Shown: positions 34,206-43,392 of the stretch, in pieces
How the letters are laid out: each line of letters opens with the position of its first letter
Numbering within the stretch: the first letter of the stretch is position 1
From: Streptomyces sp. NBC_00193
GTDB taxonomy: Bacteria; Actinomycetota; Actinomycetes; Streptomycetales; Streptomycetaceae
Assembly: GCF_026342735.1 (NCBI RefSeq)
Contig: NZ_JAPEMM010000001.1
Coordinates: 1-64,000 of the forward strand
Length of the DNA: 64,000 nt
Reading direction: 5' to 3'
Notes under the pieces: generated by a model
Told to the model about the DNA's origin: nothing
The model's database searches: none
What the model saw: the letters and a program-made list of their open reading frames with translations, nothing else
Made by a program: the position numbers and the translations under genes

Positions 34206-35650
34206 ACGCAGGCCTCCAGCGGCATGTCGAGGGTGAAGAGCGCGCCGCCGCCGGGGCCGTTGGCCGCGTGCAGGGTGCCGCCGTGCAGGCGGACGTTCTC
34301 CAGCGTGATGGCCAGGCCCAGACCGCTGCCCGTGGAGCGGGTGCGGGCGGCGTCGGCCTTGAAGAAGCGGTCGAAGATGTGCGGCAGCACCTCGGGGGCG
34401 ATGCCGGGCCCGCTGTCGGCGACCTCGACGAGCAGCCGCTCGCCCTCGGGCCGGGTCTCGGTGCGGACGCCCACGCGGACCGGGGTCCCGCCGTGTTTGA
34501 GGGCGTTGCCCACGAGGTTGGCGAGGACCACGTCGAAGCGGCGCGGGTCGAGCCGGGCACGGACGCCGGGGGGCAGGTCGGTGCTGACCCGCCCGTCGGT
34601 CCAGTGGCGGCGTTCCAGGGTCTTGGTGACGGTCTCGGCGACGTCGACCTCGTCGAGGTTGAGCTCGGCGGCGCGGGCGTCGAAGCGGGAGATCTCCATG
34701 AGGTCCTCGACGAGCACGGCGAGTTTCTCCGTCTCGGCGCTGATCAGGCGCAGCGCCTTGGCGGTGTCGGCGTCGAGCTCCTCGGCTCCCTCGTCGAGGA
34801 CCTCGGTGACGGCGAGCATCCCGGCGAGCGGGGTGCGCAGTTCGTGGGAGACGTCGGCGGCGAAGCGGCGGGCCCGTGCTTCGGCCTCCCGGAGTTCGCT
34901 GACCGACTGTTCGAGTGCGCGGGCCGTCTCGTTGAAGGTGCGGGCGAGTCCGGCGAGTTCGTCGGAGCCGCGCACCTCGATCCGGGTGTCGAGCCGGCCG
35001 CGTCCGAGCCGCTGGGCGGCCTTGCGCATGTCCCGTACGGGCCTCAGGACGCTGCGCGCCGCGAGCAGGGCCGGGATCAGGGCGATCGCGAGACCCGGTA
35101 CGGCGCCCGTGCGGGCGGCGGTGACCAGGGCCTCCACGGTGGTCTGCTCGCTGTCCAGGGGCAGGACCGCGTAGAAGACCGCACCGGTGGTCTCGTAGAC
35201 CTCGTGGTGCTTGAAGACGGCGGGCATGCCGACGACGAGGGAGAGGTTGCCGCCCCGGTCCTGCGTGCGCTGGAAGGCCCCGTGCGGATGGGCGGTCACC
35301 TGGCTGCGGAGCTGTTCGCTGATGGAGGGCGAGGTGGTCGCGCCGCCCGGGTTGGAGGTGGCGCGGAGCTTTCCGTACTCCCCGTAGACGATCCAGGGGT
35401 GCGGCTGGCCGCGCTTGCCCAGTTCCCCGACGAGCCGCTGGAGCTCCGCCTGCCCCATGGGCAGTTGGCTGTACTGGGAGTCGACCAGGTCGCGCAGGGT
35501 GCTGACGGCGGTGTCCTGGCTCTGCTTGAGGATCGCGTTGCGGGCCTGCTGGTAGGTGAGCGCGGCCGTACTCACCGCGCAGATGGCGGCGACCAGCAGG
35601 AAGGCGGCGATCAGCCGGGTGCGCAGGCCCAGCGGTGCGAAACGTGTCAT
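34202..35650 (-). CDS. Sensor histidine kinase of an OmpR-type system
   Basis: 482 residues. TM1 is at about 11-31, an extracytoplasmic domain of about 150 residues follows, then TM2 near 190-207, a HAMP domain (RPVRDMRKAAQRLGRGRLDTRIEV), DHp box FAADVSHELRTPL, and the catalytic domain with N-box NLVGNALKHGG, DSGPGIAPE, FDRF and GSGLGLAI. It autophosphorylates on the H-box His and passes phosphate to the response regulator, whose stop lies nine bases upstream. Its envelope-related neighbours (murJ, femAB-like and ldt genes) suggest, but do not prove, a cell-wall signal. Confidence 0.93.
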   Translation of the reverse strand: MTRFAPLGLRTRLIAAFLLVAAICAVSTAALTYQQARNAILKQSQDTAVSTLRDLVDSQYSQLPMGQAELQRLVGELGKRGQPHPWIVYGEYGKLRATSNPGGATTSPSISEQLRSQVTAHPHGAFQRTQDRGGNLSLVVGMPAVFKHHEVYETTGAVFYAVLPLDSEQTTVEALVTAARTGAVPGLAIALIPALLAARSVLRPVRDMRKAAQRLGRGRLDTRIEVRGSDELAGLARTFNETARALEQSVSELREAEARARRFAADVSHELRTPLAGMLAVTEVLDEGAEELDADTAKALRLISAETEKLAVLVEDLMEISRFDARAAELNLDEVDVAETVTKTLERRHWTDGRVSTDLPPGVRARLDPRRFDVVLANLVGNALKHGGTPVRVGVRTETRPEGERLLVEVADSGPGIAPEVLPHIFDRFFKADAARTRSTGSGLGLAITLENVRLHGGTLHAANGPGGGALFTLDMPLEACV

Positions 35651-35659
35651 GCGGGCCGC

Positions 35660-36343
35660 TTACAGCGGGCCGAAGCGGTAGCCGAAGCCGCGCACGGTCT
35701 GGATGTAGCGGGGGGTGCCGTCGGGGTCCTCGATCTTGTGGCGCAGGCGGCGCACGCAGGCGTCCACCAGCCGGGCGTCGGCGTGGTAGCTGTGCTCCCA
35801 CACGTATTCGAGGAGCTGCTGGCGGGAGAAGACCTGCTCGGGCGAGGCCGACAGGTGCAGCAGGAGCTTGATCTCGCTGGGGGCCAGGGGGACGCGCTCG
35901 CCGTTCTTGGCGACGGTGAGCCCGGCGCGGTCGACGGCCAGCTCGCCGTGGAACTCCACGTCGGGCCGGCCGCCCGCGGGCTCGCTGAGCCGGCGCAGCA
36001 CGGCCTTGATGCGGGCTTCGATGACCTCGGTGCGGGCGGGTTTGACGATGTAGTCGTCGGCGCCGGCTTCCAGGCCGACGACTATGTCGAAGTCGTCGCC
36101 GCGTGCGGTGAGCATGATGATCGGGACCTGACTGGTCTCGCGGATCCGGCGGCACACCTGGACGCCGTTGATGCCGGGCAGCATGAGGTCGAGCAGGACG
36201 AGCTCGGGGTGGAAGCTCGCCATGAGGCCGAGTCCGGCCTCGCCGGTCTCGGCGGCGCTCACGTCGTGGCCCCTGCGGCGCAGGCCGAGACCCACGCCCT
36301 CCCGGATGGAAGGGTCGTCCTCGATCAGCAGTACGCGTGGCAT
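35660..36343 (-). CDS. OmpR-family response regulator
   Basis: 227 residues. The receiver domain has the acidic pair LIEDD, phospho-Asp in VLLDLMLPG, Thr in MLTARGD and Lys in YIVKPA. The C-terminal winged helix has LAPSEIKLLLHLSASPEQVFSRQQLLEYVW and VRRLRHKIEDPDGTPRYIQTVRGFGYRF. It is first in a three-gene unit with kinase and lipoprotein. It resembles CseB and AfsQ1 of Streptomyces; which orthologue it is cannot be settled from sequence alone. Confidence 0.93.
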   Translation of the reverse strand: MPRVLLIEDDPSIREGVGLGLRRRGHDVSAAETGEAGLGLMASFHPELVLLDLMLPGINGVQVCRRIRETSQVPIIMLTARGDDFDIVVGLEAGADDYIVKPARTEVIEARIKAVLRRLSEPAGGRPDVEFHGELAVDRAGLTVAKNGERVPLAPSEIKLLLHLSASPEQVFSRQQLLEYVWEHSYHADARLVDACVRRLRHKIEDPDGTPRYIQTVRGFGYRFGPL

Positions 36344-36419
36344 CGGGTCAGTATTCCAGGGTCGTCGATCGGTCCCCTCCCGCTTTCGGCCGATATCTGA
36401 CAGCTTGGGCGGGTTCCGG

Positions 36420-38129
36420 CTAGCGGCCGGTCTTGCGTTGTACGGAGTCCAGCAGGTCGGTGATCTCCGTCAGCCGCAGGGGGCGGGCGAGGAGTACGAC
36501 GCCGAGGACGATCACCGCGGTTCCCGCCGCGACCCCGGCGAAGTTCCCGAGGGGCCCGGCCAGGTTCCCGAACCGGTCGACGCAGCGCGCGGCCGCGTAC
36601 CCGGCGGCGCCCGCCGGGACGCAGGCGGCGAGGAGCCGCAGGTGGGTGCGGACGGCGGTGCTCCGGCGCTCCGTCCGGGTCCCCGTGCGCGGGCCGAGCC
36701 GCCGGGACAGGACGTACCCGGTGACGGCCGCGCCCACGGTGAAGGCGATCGAACAGGCCGCGGCCATGCCGGTGACGGCCCAGCGCGGCGGCAGCAGGAG
36801 GTACGCGGCGGCCGAGAGCCCGGCGTTGAGGGCGGCGATGGTGAGGTTGAGGAAGAAGGGGGTCCGGGTGTCGGACAGGGCGTAGAAGCCGCGGGAGAGC
36901 ACGTACTGCGCGGAGTAGGCGATCAGGCCGGGTGCGAAGGCGGCGAGCATGCCGGCCATGACGGCGACGTCGGCGGGGCCGGTGCGCCCGTACTCGAAGA
37001 CGCTGCCGGTCACCCAGGGGGCGAGGGCCGCGAAGAGCGCGGCGGCGGGGACGATCAGGGCCGCGCTGGAGCGCAGCGCGTAGGAGACGTCCTTGCGTAC
37101 GGCCCCGAGGTCGCCGTCGGTGGCCGCGGAGCTCATCCGGGGCATGAGGGCGGTGACGAGGGAGACGGTGATGATGCCCTGCGGGACCATCCACAGCAGG
37201 TAGGCGTTGCTGTAGGCGGTGTATCCGGCGCCGCCGGCGAGGCCCGCGGCGACGGCGTGCTCGCCGGTGGCGGTGGAGAGCCGGGTCACCACCCAGTACG
37301 CGATCTGGTTGGTCAGGACGAGCAGGACGAGCCAGCCCGCGTTGCGCAGCGGGCGGGCCAGTCCGCTGCCGCGCCAGTCGAAGCGGGGGCGCCAGCGGAA
37401 GCGGGCGGCGCGCAGCGAGGGGATCAGGCCGAGGGCCTGGACGACGATGCCGGCGGTGGTGCCGATGCCCAGCAGCCGGGTGTCGGCGGCGCTCAGGCCG
37501 TCGCCGGCGCCGTGGGAGACGGTGAGGAAGAGTCCGAAGACGGCGATGACGACGAGGTTGTTGAGGACCGGGGTCCACATCATGGCGCCGAACCGGCCGC
37601 GGGCGTTGAGCACCTGCCCGAGCAGCGTGAACAGCCCGTAGAACAGGATCTGCGGGAGGCAGTACCGGGCCAGGGCCACGGTGACGGACTCCTGGCCGCC
37701 GCTGTAGGGGGTGTACACCGAGACGATGAGCGGGGCGGCCAGGACGGCGGCGGCGGTGAGGACCAGCAGCGCGGCCGTGCAGACGGTGAGCAGCCGGTCG
37801 GTGTAGGCGGCGCCGCCGTCCTCGTGCTCCTTGGCGGCGCGGACCAGCTCGGGGACGAAGACGGCGTTGAGGGCGCCTCCGATGAGCAGGATGTACAGGA
37901 TGTTCGGGACGGTGTTGGCGACCGCGTAGCCGTCGCCGAGCAGGGTGGTGCCGAGGGCGGCGACGATCACGGCGGAGCGGACGAAGCCGGTGGCGCGGGA
38001 GACGACCGAACCGGCGGCCATGAGCGCGCCGCTGCGCAGCACCGAGGTCTTCTTCGGTGCCGCGCGGTCGGTGCGGGCTTCCGTCGCGGGCTCTGCGGTC
38101 TCGGCCGCTCTGGGGTCTGCGAGGGTCAC
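36420..38129 (-). CDS. murJ: MurJ-family lipid II flippase (MOP superfamily)
   Basis: 569 residues from GTG 38129. About 14 hydrophobic helices follow a hydrophilic lead. MurJ signatures are VLRSGALMAAGSVVSRATGFVRSA, ANTVPNILYILLIGGALNAVFVP and GQVLNARGRFGAMMWTPVLNN. It flips peptidoglycan precursor lipid II across the membrane. The GTG overlaps the stop of the FemAB-like gene (GTGA), so the two are translated together. As Streptomyces also keeps an essential murJ near oriC, this may be a paralogue (inference). Confidence 0.88.
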   Translation of the reverse strand: MTLADPRAAETAEPATEARTDRAAPKKTSVLRSGALMAAGSVVSRATGFVRSAVIVAALGTTLLGDGYAVANTVPNILYILLIGGALNAVFVPELVRAAKEHEDGGAAYTDRLLTVCTAALLVLTAAAVLAAPLIVSVYTPYSGGQESVTVALARYCLPQILFYGLFTLLGQVLNARGRFGAMMWTPVLNNLVVIAVFGLFLTVSHGAGDGLSAADTRLLGIGTTAGIVVQALGLIPSLRAARFRWRPRFDWRGSGLARPLRNAGWLVLLVLTNQIAYWVVTRLSTATGEHAVAAGLAGGAGYTAYSNAYLLWMVPQGIITVSLVTALMPRMSSAATDGDLGAVRKDVSYALRSSAALIVPAAALFAALAPWVTGSVFEYGRTGPADVAVMAGMLAAFAPGLIAYSAQYVLSRGFYALSDTRTPFFLNLTIAALNAGLSAAAYLLLPPRWAVTGMAAACSIAFTVGAAVTGYVLSRRLGPRTGTRTERRSTAVRTHLRLLAACVPAGAAGYAAARCVDRFGNLAGPLGNFAGVAAGTAVIVLGVVLLARPLRLTEITDLLDSVQRKTGR

Positions 38130-39301
38130 CGGCGGGCCATGTACGCCTGGAACGCCTTGTAGAGGGCCGTGTTGGCGTATCCGTCCATGGAGGTCTCCCA
38201 CTCGCCGAGGGTTTCGACGACCTGTCCGCCGGTGCCGAGCTTCCAGCGCAGCAGCCCGAAGGAGCGTTCGTCGGGGTCGAGGGTGGAGGGTACCCCGCGC
38301 ATGTCGTATTCGTCCGCTCCGAGTGCATGTGCGTCACACATCATGCGCCACTGCAGGGCGTTGCTGGGGCGGACCTCGCGGCGGTGGTCGGCGGAGGCGC
38401 CGGTCTGGTACCAGACCCGGCTGCCGGCCACGATCATGGTGTGCGCGGCGAGGATCTCACCCTGGTGAACGCCCAGGTAGAGCCGCATGCGGCCGGGTTC
38501 TTCGGCGTTGAGGGCCTCGTACTGCTGCTGGTAGTAGGCGAGCGAGCGGCCGAGCCGGAAGCCGTCGCGTTCCTCGGTGAGGCGCAGCAGCCGGTAGAAC
38601 TCGGGCAGCTCGGCGGCCGTGCCGACGACCGTCTCCACCCCCGCCTTCGTGGCCTTGCGCACATTGCGCCGCCATTCCTGGTTCAGGCCCGACCAGAGGT
38701 CTTCGCGGGTGCGCCCGGCGAGCGGGACGCGGAAGACGTGGCGGGGCTGGGCGTCGCCGTCGTCCTCGCCCCCGCAGCGCTTCCAGCCGCGGGTGCGCAG
38801 CCGGTCGGCGAGCGCGGCGCCGACCGGGTCCACCTCGGTGGCGAGCACGTCGGAGATCTGCCGGCCCGGGCCGGTGCCCGCCTTGGCGGCGGCCGCGTCC
38901 CAGCGGCGGTAGGCGGGGGTGGGCCCGATGCGCACGGCGAAGGCGCCGGAGGCCTTGAGGTGGTTCTTGAGGGGGGTCAGCCAGCGGTCGATGTCGGGGT
39001 CCGTCCAGTCGGCGACGGGCCCTTCGGGGAGGTAGGCGAAGTATTTGCGGGTGCCCGGGAATTGACGGTAGAGAACGAGCCCGGCCCCTTCTACTTCACC
39101 GCCGGGACAGTGCCATCCGACCCTTTCCGACCGCCAAAGGTCCTTTACCGCACCCCAGGACGGGTACTGGAGAAAGCTGGCCCGCCCGTGCCGTGAAAGG
39201 AATGCCCGGTATTCCGCTTCGGACAGCGGGCGCACGGTGAGCTCCCTGTCCCGGCTTCGGGTCCGGTCCTGCTGGGTGGGGGTCACGAGCAGTGCGCACA
39301 C
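38126..39301 (-). CDS. FemAB/FemX-like peptidoglycan bridge aminoacyltransferase
   Basis: 391 residues from GTG 39301, preceded by AGGAAGG; an upstream TTG (39328) and a downstream GTG (39286) are alternatives. Two GNAT-like lobes are visible: FLQYPSWGAVKDLW in the first and WRRNVRKATKAGVETVVG leading into the second, with LYLGVHQGEILAAHTMIV, NALQWRMMCDAHALGADEYDMRGV and FGLLRWKLGTGG. Fem enzymes add amino acids from aminoacyl-tRNA to lipid II. Coupling to a lipid II flippase gene is a sensible functional pair. Confidence 0.85.
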   Translation of the reverse strand: MCALLVTPTQQDRTRSRDRELTVRPLSEAEYRAFLSRHGRASFLQYPSWGAVKDLWRSERVGWHCPGGEVEGAGLVLYRQFPGTRKYFAYLPEGPVADWTDPDIDRWLTPLKNHLKASGAFAVRIGPTPAYRRWDAAAAKAGTGPGRQISDVLATEVDPVGAALADRLRTRGWKRCGGEDDGDAQPRHVFRVPLAGRTREDLWSGLNQEWRRNVRKATKAGVETVVGTAAELPEFYRLLRLTEERDGFRLGRSLAYYQQQYEALNAEEPGRMRLYLGVHQGEILAAHTMIVAGSRVWYQTGASADHRREVRPSNALQWRMMCDAHALGADEYDMRGVPSTLDPDERSFGLLRWKLGTGGQVVETLGEWETSMDGYANTALYKAFQAYMARR

Positions 39302-39520
39302 GGCTGATCGGCCTTCCTGTCCGTCCAAATCGGTGGATGCACAGGACTCTCACAGGTGTCCATGACCGCCGTGCGCGGCGATTGTGACCGGACGATGACC
39401 GTATCGCTGCGGTCCATGTCACACGGAAAATACTGAACTTTTCTTCATCTTCCGCAACCTAGAGTTGCTCCGTTCGCATCTTCTTTTGCGGATACGATCA
39501 TTACTTCGGAGGGGTTTTCG

Positions 39521-40732
39521 TTGAGCCGCACACGCCGGGTCTTCTCTGTACGCAACCGCACCGCCGTGGCGGCCGGCACCGCATTGCTGGCCGCCTCGCT
39601 GGCCGCCTGCGGGGGCGGCGCCGCTTCGGGAGGCGCGGCCAAGGCGGAAATGAAGCCGAAGCCGGACATGGCGGTCTCGGTGAACCTCACCGGCGACCAG
39701 GTCAAGGCGGGCCAGCCGGTGACCGTGACGATCGCCGACGGCAAGCTCGCGGCGGTGAAGGTCACGGACGCCAAGGGCGGCGAACTGGCCGGGCAGATAT
39801 CCGCCGACGGGAAGACCTGGACCTCGCAGGGCAACGCCCTGCCCTCGGCCGACTACAAGGTCGAGGCCCAGAACACGGACAGTCAGAGCGCCACGACGAC
39901 GTTCAAGACCTCGGCCCCCGACAAGGTCAACAAGGTCTCGATCAACATCCCCAAGGGCAGCACCGTGGGCGTGGCCATGCCGGTCTCGATCGTCTTCGAC
40001 AACCCGGTGAAGGACAAGGCCGCGGTCGAGAAGCAGTTGAAGGTCACCACCTCGAACAACACCGAGGGCTCCTGGGGCTGGATCACGGACTACTCGGGCA
40101 AGGACCGGGTGGACTGGCGGCCCAAGGAGTACTGGAAGTCCGGCACCGACGTGAAGGTCCAGATGAACCTGAACGGCGTGGACTCCGGCCCCGGCGGCGG
40201 GATGTTCGTCAAGGACTACGCCACCGAGTTCAAGATCGGCAAGGACCGCGAGGTGAAGGTGGACCTCGACACGAAGAAGGCGACGGTCACCGAAGGCGGC
40301 CAAGTCGTCAGCACCATCCCGATCTCGGCGGGCACCCCCGGCGGCAAGAAGGCCTCCTGGGACGGGAAGATGGTGATGATGGCGAAGGAGGGCACCATCC
40401 GGATGGACTCCCAGACGGTGGGCCTGGGGGACTCCTACGACAAGATGGTCGACTACTCGATCCGGCTGACCTGGTCCGGCATGTACGTGCACGCCGCGCC
40501 GTGGAACACCGCCAACTTCGGCCGTGCCAACACCAGTTCCGGCTGCGTGGGGATGAGCGACGAGAACGCGAAGGCGTTCTTCGCGGCGGCCCAGGCCGGC
40601 GACCCGTTCGAGGTCGTGGGGCAGGGCTCCAAGGGCAATCCGGACATCGGCAACGGCTACGGCGAGTGGAACCTGACCTGGGAGCAGTGGCAGGGCAAGA
40701 GTGCCCTCGCCGGGACCCCGCAGGTCGGCTGA
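39521..40732 (+). CDS. L,D-transpeptidase lipoprotein (Ldt, YkuD domain)
   Basis: 403 residues from TTG 39521, with GGAGGGG six bases upstream. Lipoprotein signal with lipobox SLAAC. Two bacterial Ig-like domains (about 45-250) are followed by a YkuD catalytic domain with YVHAAPW, a Gly/Ala-rich loop, and NTSSGCVGMS holding the nucleophilic Cys. It makes 3-3 crosslinks in peptidoglycan or attaches proteins to it. The layout matches mycobacterial LdtMt2. The upstream gap (39302-39520) is AT-richer than the flanks and holds the divergent promoters. Confidence 0.92.
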   Translation: MSRTRRVFSVRNRTAVAAGTALLAASLAACGGGAASGGAAKAEMKPKPDMAVSVNLTGDQVKAGQPVTVTIADGKLAAVKVTDAKGGELAGQISADGKTWTSQGNALPSADYKVEAQNTDSQSATTTFKTSAPDKVNKVSINIPKGSTVGVAMPVSIVFDNPVKDKAAVEKQLKVTTSNNTEGSWGWITDYSGKDRVDWRPKEYWKSGTDVKVQMNLNGVDSGPGGGMFVKDYATEFKIGKDREVKVDLDTKKATVTEGGQVVSTIPISAGTPGGKKASWDGKMVMMAKEGTIRMDSQTVGLGDSYDKMVDYSIRLTWSGMYVHAAPWNTANFGRANTSSGCVGMSDENAKAFFAAAQAGDPFEVVGQGSKGNPDIGNGYGEWNLTWEQWQGKSALAGTPQVG

Positions 40733-40759
40733 TCCACGCGGACTGACCATAGTTCAATC

Positions 40760-40799
40760 GTTACCGCCACGTAACTTACTCACGGGTTACTTCCGGTAA
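40760..40799. promoter_or_regulatory. Cluster of GTTAC/GTAAC inverted repeats
   Basis: GTTACCGCCACGTAAC (40760-40775, 5-base arms, 6-base centre) is followed by TTAC-N5-GTAA (40787-40799) and another CCGTTACCG at 40807-40815. The repeats sit 60-100 bases before the secreted hydrolase start and look like a regulator-binding array. Confidence 0.45.
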
Positions 40800-40856
40800 G
40801 CCCCTCCCGTTACCGTCGGGTCACTTTGACACCCCGGCACACGCGAGGAGCGATCG

Positions 40857-42455
40857 ATGGTCCGCACGGTCCGCACCACCAGCACCGCGACTGCCCTGGC
40901 AGCCGTACTGGCAGCAGCCGCCCTGGGCCTGGCCCCCCATCAGGCCCAGGCGGCTCCCGCCACCACGACCGCCACCGCCTCGGAGGCCTCCTCCGAGCTC
41001 CGGTTCCACGACATCCCCGGCTCCGGCGGCATCACCCTCAAGGGCAACGTCTTCACCCCGGCGGGCGCCGGGGCCGGCGCGAAATACCCGCTCATCGTGC
41101 TGCCCACCAGCTGGGGCATGCCGCAGATCGAATACATCGCCCAGGCCAGGAAGCTCGCCGACTCCGGCTACGTGGTGGTCTCTTACACCTCCCGCGGCTT
41201 CTGGCTCTCCGGCGGCGAGATCGAGACCGCCGGCCCGGCGGACACCGCCGACGTCTCCGCCGTCATCGACTGGGCGCTCGCCAACACCCCGGCCGACGCC
41301 GCGCACATCGGCCTGGGCGGGGTCTCGTACGGCGCGGGCATCAGCCTGCTGGCCTCCGCGAGCGATCCGCGCATCAAGGCCGTGGTCGCGCTCAGCGGCT
41401 GGGCCGATCTCATCGAGTCCATCTACTCCGGCCGCACCCAGCACCTGCAGGCCGCCGCCCTGCTCGGCGGCGCCGGCTTCCTCACCGGACGCCCCGGCCC
41501 CGAACTCCGCCAGATCCTCGGCGACTTCCTCGGCTCGAAGCTGGACCGGGAACCGCAGATGATCGAGTGGGGCAAGAAGCGTTCGGCCGCGGAGAAGGTG
41601 GACGCCATCAACGCCAACGGCGCCGCGATCATGCTCGGCAACGCCTGGGGCGACACCATCTTCCCGCCCAACCAGTACGCGAAGTTCTTCGAGAAGCTGA
41701 CCGGCCCCAAGCGCCTGGAGTTCCGCCCCGGCGACCACGCCACCGCCGAGGCGACCGGGCTGCTCGGACTGCCCAACGACACCTGGACCAACGCCCACCG
41801 CTGGTTCGACCGCTACCTCAAGGGCACGGCCAACGGCATCGACGCCGAGGCCCCGGTCCAGATCAAGCCGCGCAGCGACGGCGGCTACGAGGGCTACGCC
41901 GACTGGAAGTCGGTCGGCGGCGGCGGCGCCGAGAAGCTGATGCTCTCCGACAGCGAGCACCTCTTCACCGGCATCGACTCCGGCGCCAACGGCGGGATCG
42001 TCATGCTCTCCAACCTGCTCGACCAGATCGCCCAGGCGCCCCCCGTCGCCTCCATCCCGCTGCTCCCCCGCGCCTTCGCCGCCGTCTGGCAGTCGCCGCG
42101 CTACGAGGAGGAGCGCCGCATCCGGGGCACGGTCGCCCTGCACACCACCGTCACGCCCTCGAAGTCCGACGGCACCTTCGTCGCGTACCTCTACGACGTG
42201 GGCCCGCTCGGGATCGGCAAGCTGATCAGCAACGCCCCGTACACCTTCCACGGCAAGCCGGCCGGCCAGGCTTTCGGCGTGGACCTGGAGCTCTTCTCCA
42301 CCGCCTACGACGTCCCGGCCGGGCACCGCCTCGCGGTCGTCGTCGACACCGTCGACCCGCTGTACATCGAGCACAACCCGACCGGCGGGCAGCTGACCTT
42401 CTCCTCGCCGCGCACCGATCCCTCGTACGTCTCGGTGCCGCTGCGCGAGCAGTGA
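40857..42455 (+). CDS. Secreted alpha/beta-hydrolase, peptidase S15/CocE-like
   Basis: 532 residues with signal peptide (LAAVLAAAALGLAPHQAQAAPA). The N-terminal catalytic domain has WGMPQIEYIAQARKLADSGYVVVSYTSRG and the nucleophile elbow GGVSYGAG. Asp in ANAWGDTIFPPNQ-like sequence and a following His in PGDHATAE complete the triad. The C-terminal 150 residues form a jelly-roll (GTVALHTTVTPSKSDGTFVAYLYDVGP) like X-Pro dipeptidyl peptidases and cocaine esterase. It may be a peptidase or esterase. GAGGAG lies before the ATG. Confidence 0.88.
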   Translation: MVRTVRTTSTATALAAVLAAAALGLAPHQAQAAPATTTATASEASSELRFHDIPGSGGITLKGNVFTPAGAGAGAKYPLIVLPTSWGMPQIEYIAQARKLADSGYVVVSYTSRGFWLSGGEIETAGPADTADVSAVIDWALANTPADAAHIGLGGVSYGAGISLLASASDPRIKAVVALSGWADLIESIYSGRTQHLQAAALLGGAGFLTGRPGPELRQILGDFLGSKLDREPQMIEWGKKRSAAEKVDAINANGAAIMLGNAWGDTIFPPNQYAKFFEKLTGPKRLEFRPGDHATAEATGLLGLPNDTWTNAHRWFDRYLKGTANGIDAEAPVQIKPRSDGGYEGYADWKSVGGGGAEKLMLSDSEHLFTGIDSGANGGIVMLSNLLDQIAQAPPVASIPLLPRAFAAVWQSPRYEEERRIRGTVALHTTVTPSKSDGTFVAYLYDVGPLGIGKLISNAPYTFHGKPAGQAFGVDLELFSTAYDVPAGHRLAVVVDTVDPLYIEHNPTGGQLTFSSPRTDPSYVSVPLREQ

Positions 42456-42504
42456 TCCGCGGCTGCTGCCGGACCGGGTGTGGCTCTGGGGGACGCCCCG
42501 CGGG

Positions 42505-43392
42505 TCAGATCCGGCCCGGCAGCGCCGTTCCGGGGTCGGCCACGTCGATGTCGATGCCGACCGCCTTGGTCTTGGGGTTGCGGCGCTCGCGCCGGGCCAC
42601 CCAGGTGGCGAACCAGGACAGGAGCATGCACATCCCGATGTAGATCGGCGAGATGATCATCACGACGGGGATGAAGGGGAGGTCGTAGTCGAGGTTGGAA
42701 GCGATCAGCTTGCCCGCGTGCAGGAACTCCTCGTAGGTGATCAGGTAGCCGAGCGAGGTGTCCTTCAGGGCGACCACCAGCTGGCTGATGATCGTGGGCA
42801 GCATCGCCCGGACCCCCTGCGGGGCCAGGACGTAGGTCATCACCTGGGTCTTGCGCATGCCCAGGGCGTACGCGGCTTCGCGCTGTCCCTTCTCCACGGA
42901 GTTGATGCCGGTCCGGAAGACCTCGGCCAGCACCGAGCCGTTGTACAGGGTCAGTCCGGCGACCAGCGCGGGCAGGGGCTGGACCTTGAGCGCGACGAAG
43001 ATGAAGAAGATCATCACCAGCACGGGCATGGCCCGGAAGAACTCCACGCACAGCGTGCACAGCCAGCGCACCGGCCGGTGGACCGAGAGCCGGCCCGTCG
43101 CGAGCACCGCGCCGAACACGAGCGAGAGCACCGAGGCGTAGGCGAAGGCCTTGAGGGTGTTCCACAGGCCCTTGAGCAGCAGCTCCTGGATGCCCTTGTA
43201 GGTGAAGGGGCTCCACTTGGCGGCGGTGAACTGGTTCGTGTCGAAGAGCAGGTAGAGCAGCCAGCCGATGAGCCCGAGGATGACGGCCGTCGAGGCGATC
43301 CCGTAGAGGAAGTGGCGGCGCTGGGCGCGCGGGCCCGGCAGGTCGTAGAGGGCGGTGGACTCCAGGTCACCGTGGAGCGCGTGCGCGGTCAT
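42505..43392 (-). CDS. gluD: Polar amino-acid ABC transporter permease, GluD type
   Basis: 295 residues with about five to six helices and the EAA loop of the HisMQ family (EKGQREAAYALGMRKTQVMTYVLAPQ). It pairs with the upstream permease to form the channel. The ATG overlaps the stop of the gluC-type gene (ATGA). The charged C-terminal tail is cytoplasmic. Gene order ATPase, binding protein, permease, permease matches gluABCD of Corynebacterium and Streptomyces, so glutamate is the likely substrate. Confidence 0.88.
   Translation of the reverse strand: MTAHALHGDLESTALYDLPGPRAQRRHFLYGIASTAVILGLIGWLLYLLFDTNQFTAAKWSPFTYKGIQELLLKGLWNTLKAFAYASVLSLVFGAVLATGRLSVHRPVRWLCTLCVEFFRAMPVLVMIFFIFVALKVQPLPALVAGLTLYNGSVLAEVFRTGINSVEKGQREAAYALGMRKTQVMTYVLAPQGVRAMLPTIISQLVVALKDTSLGYLITYEEFLHAGKLIASNLDYDLPFIPVVMIISPIYIGMCMLLSWFATWVARRERRNPKTKAVGIDIDVADPGTALPGRI

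Noticed and set aside
34268..36400. Open frame of 710 codons opposite the two-component genes
   Set aside because: Antisense shadow with acidic Gly/Val/Ala bias; the minus-strand genes have full kinase and regulator motifs.
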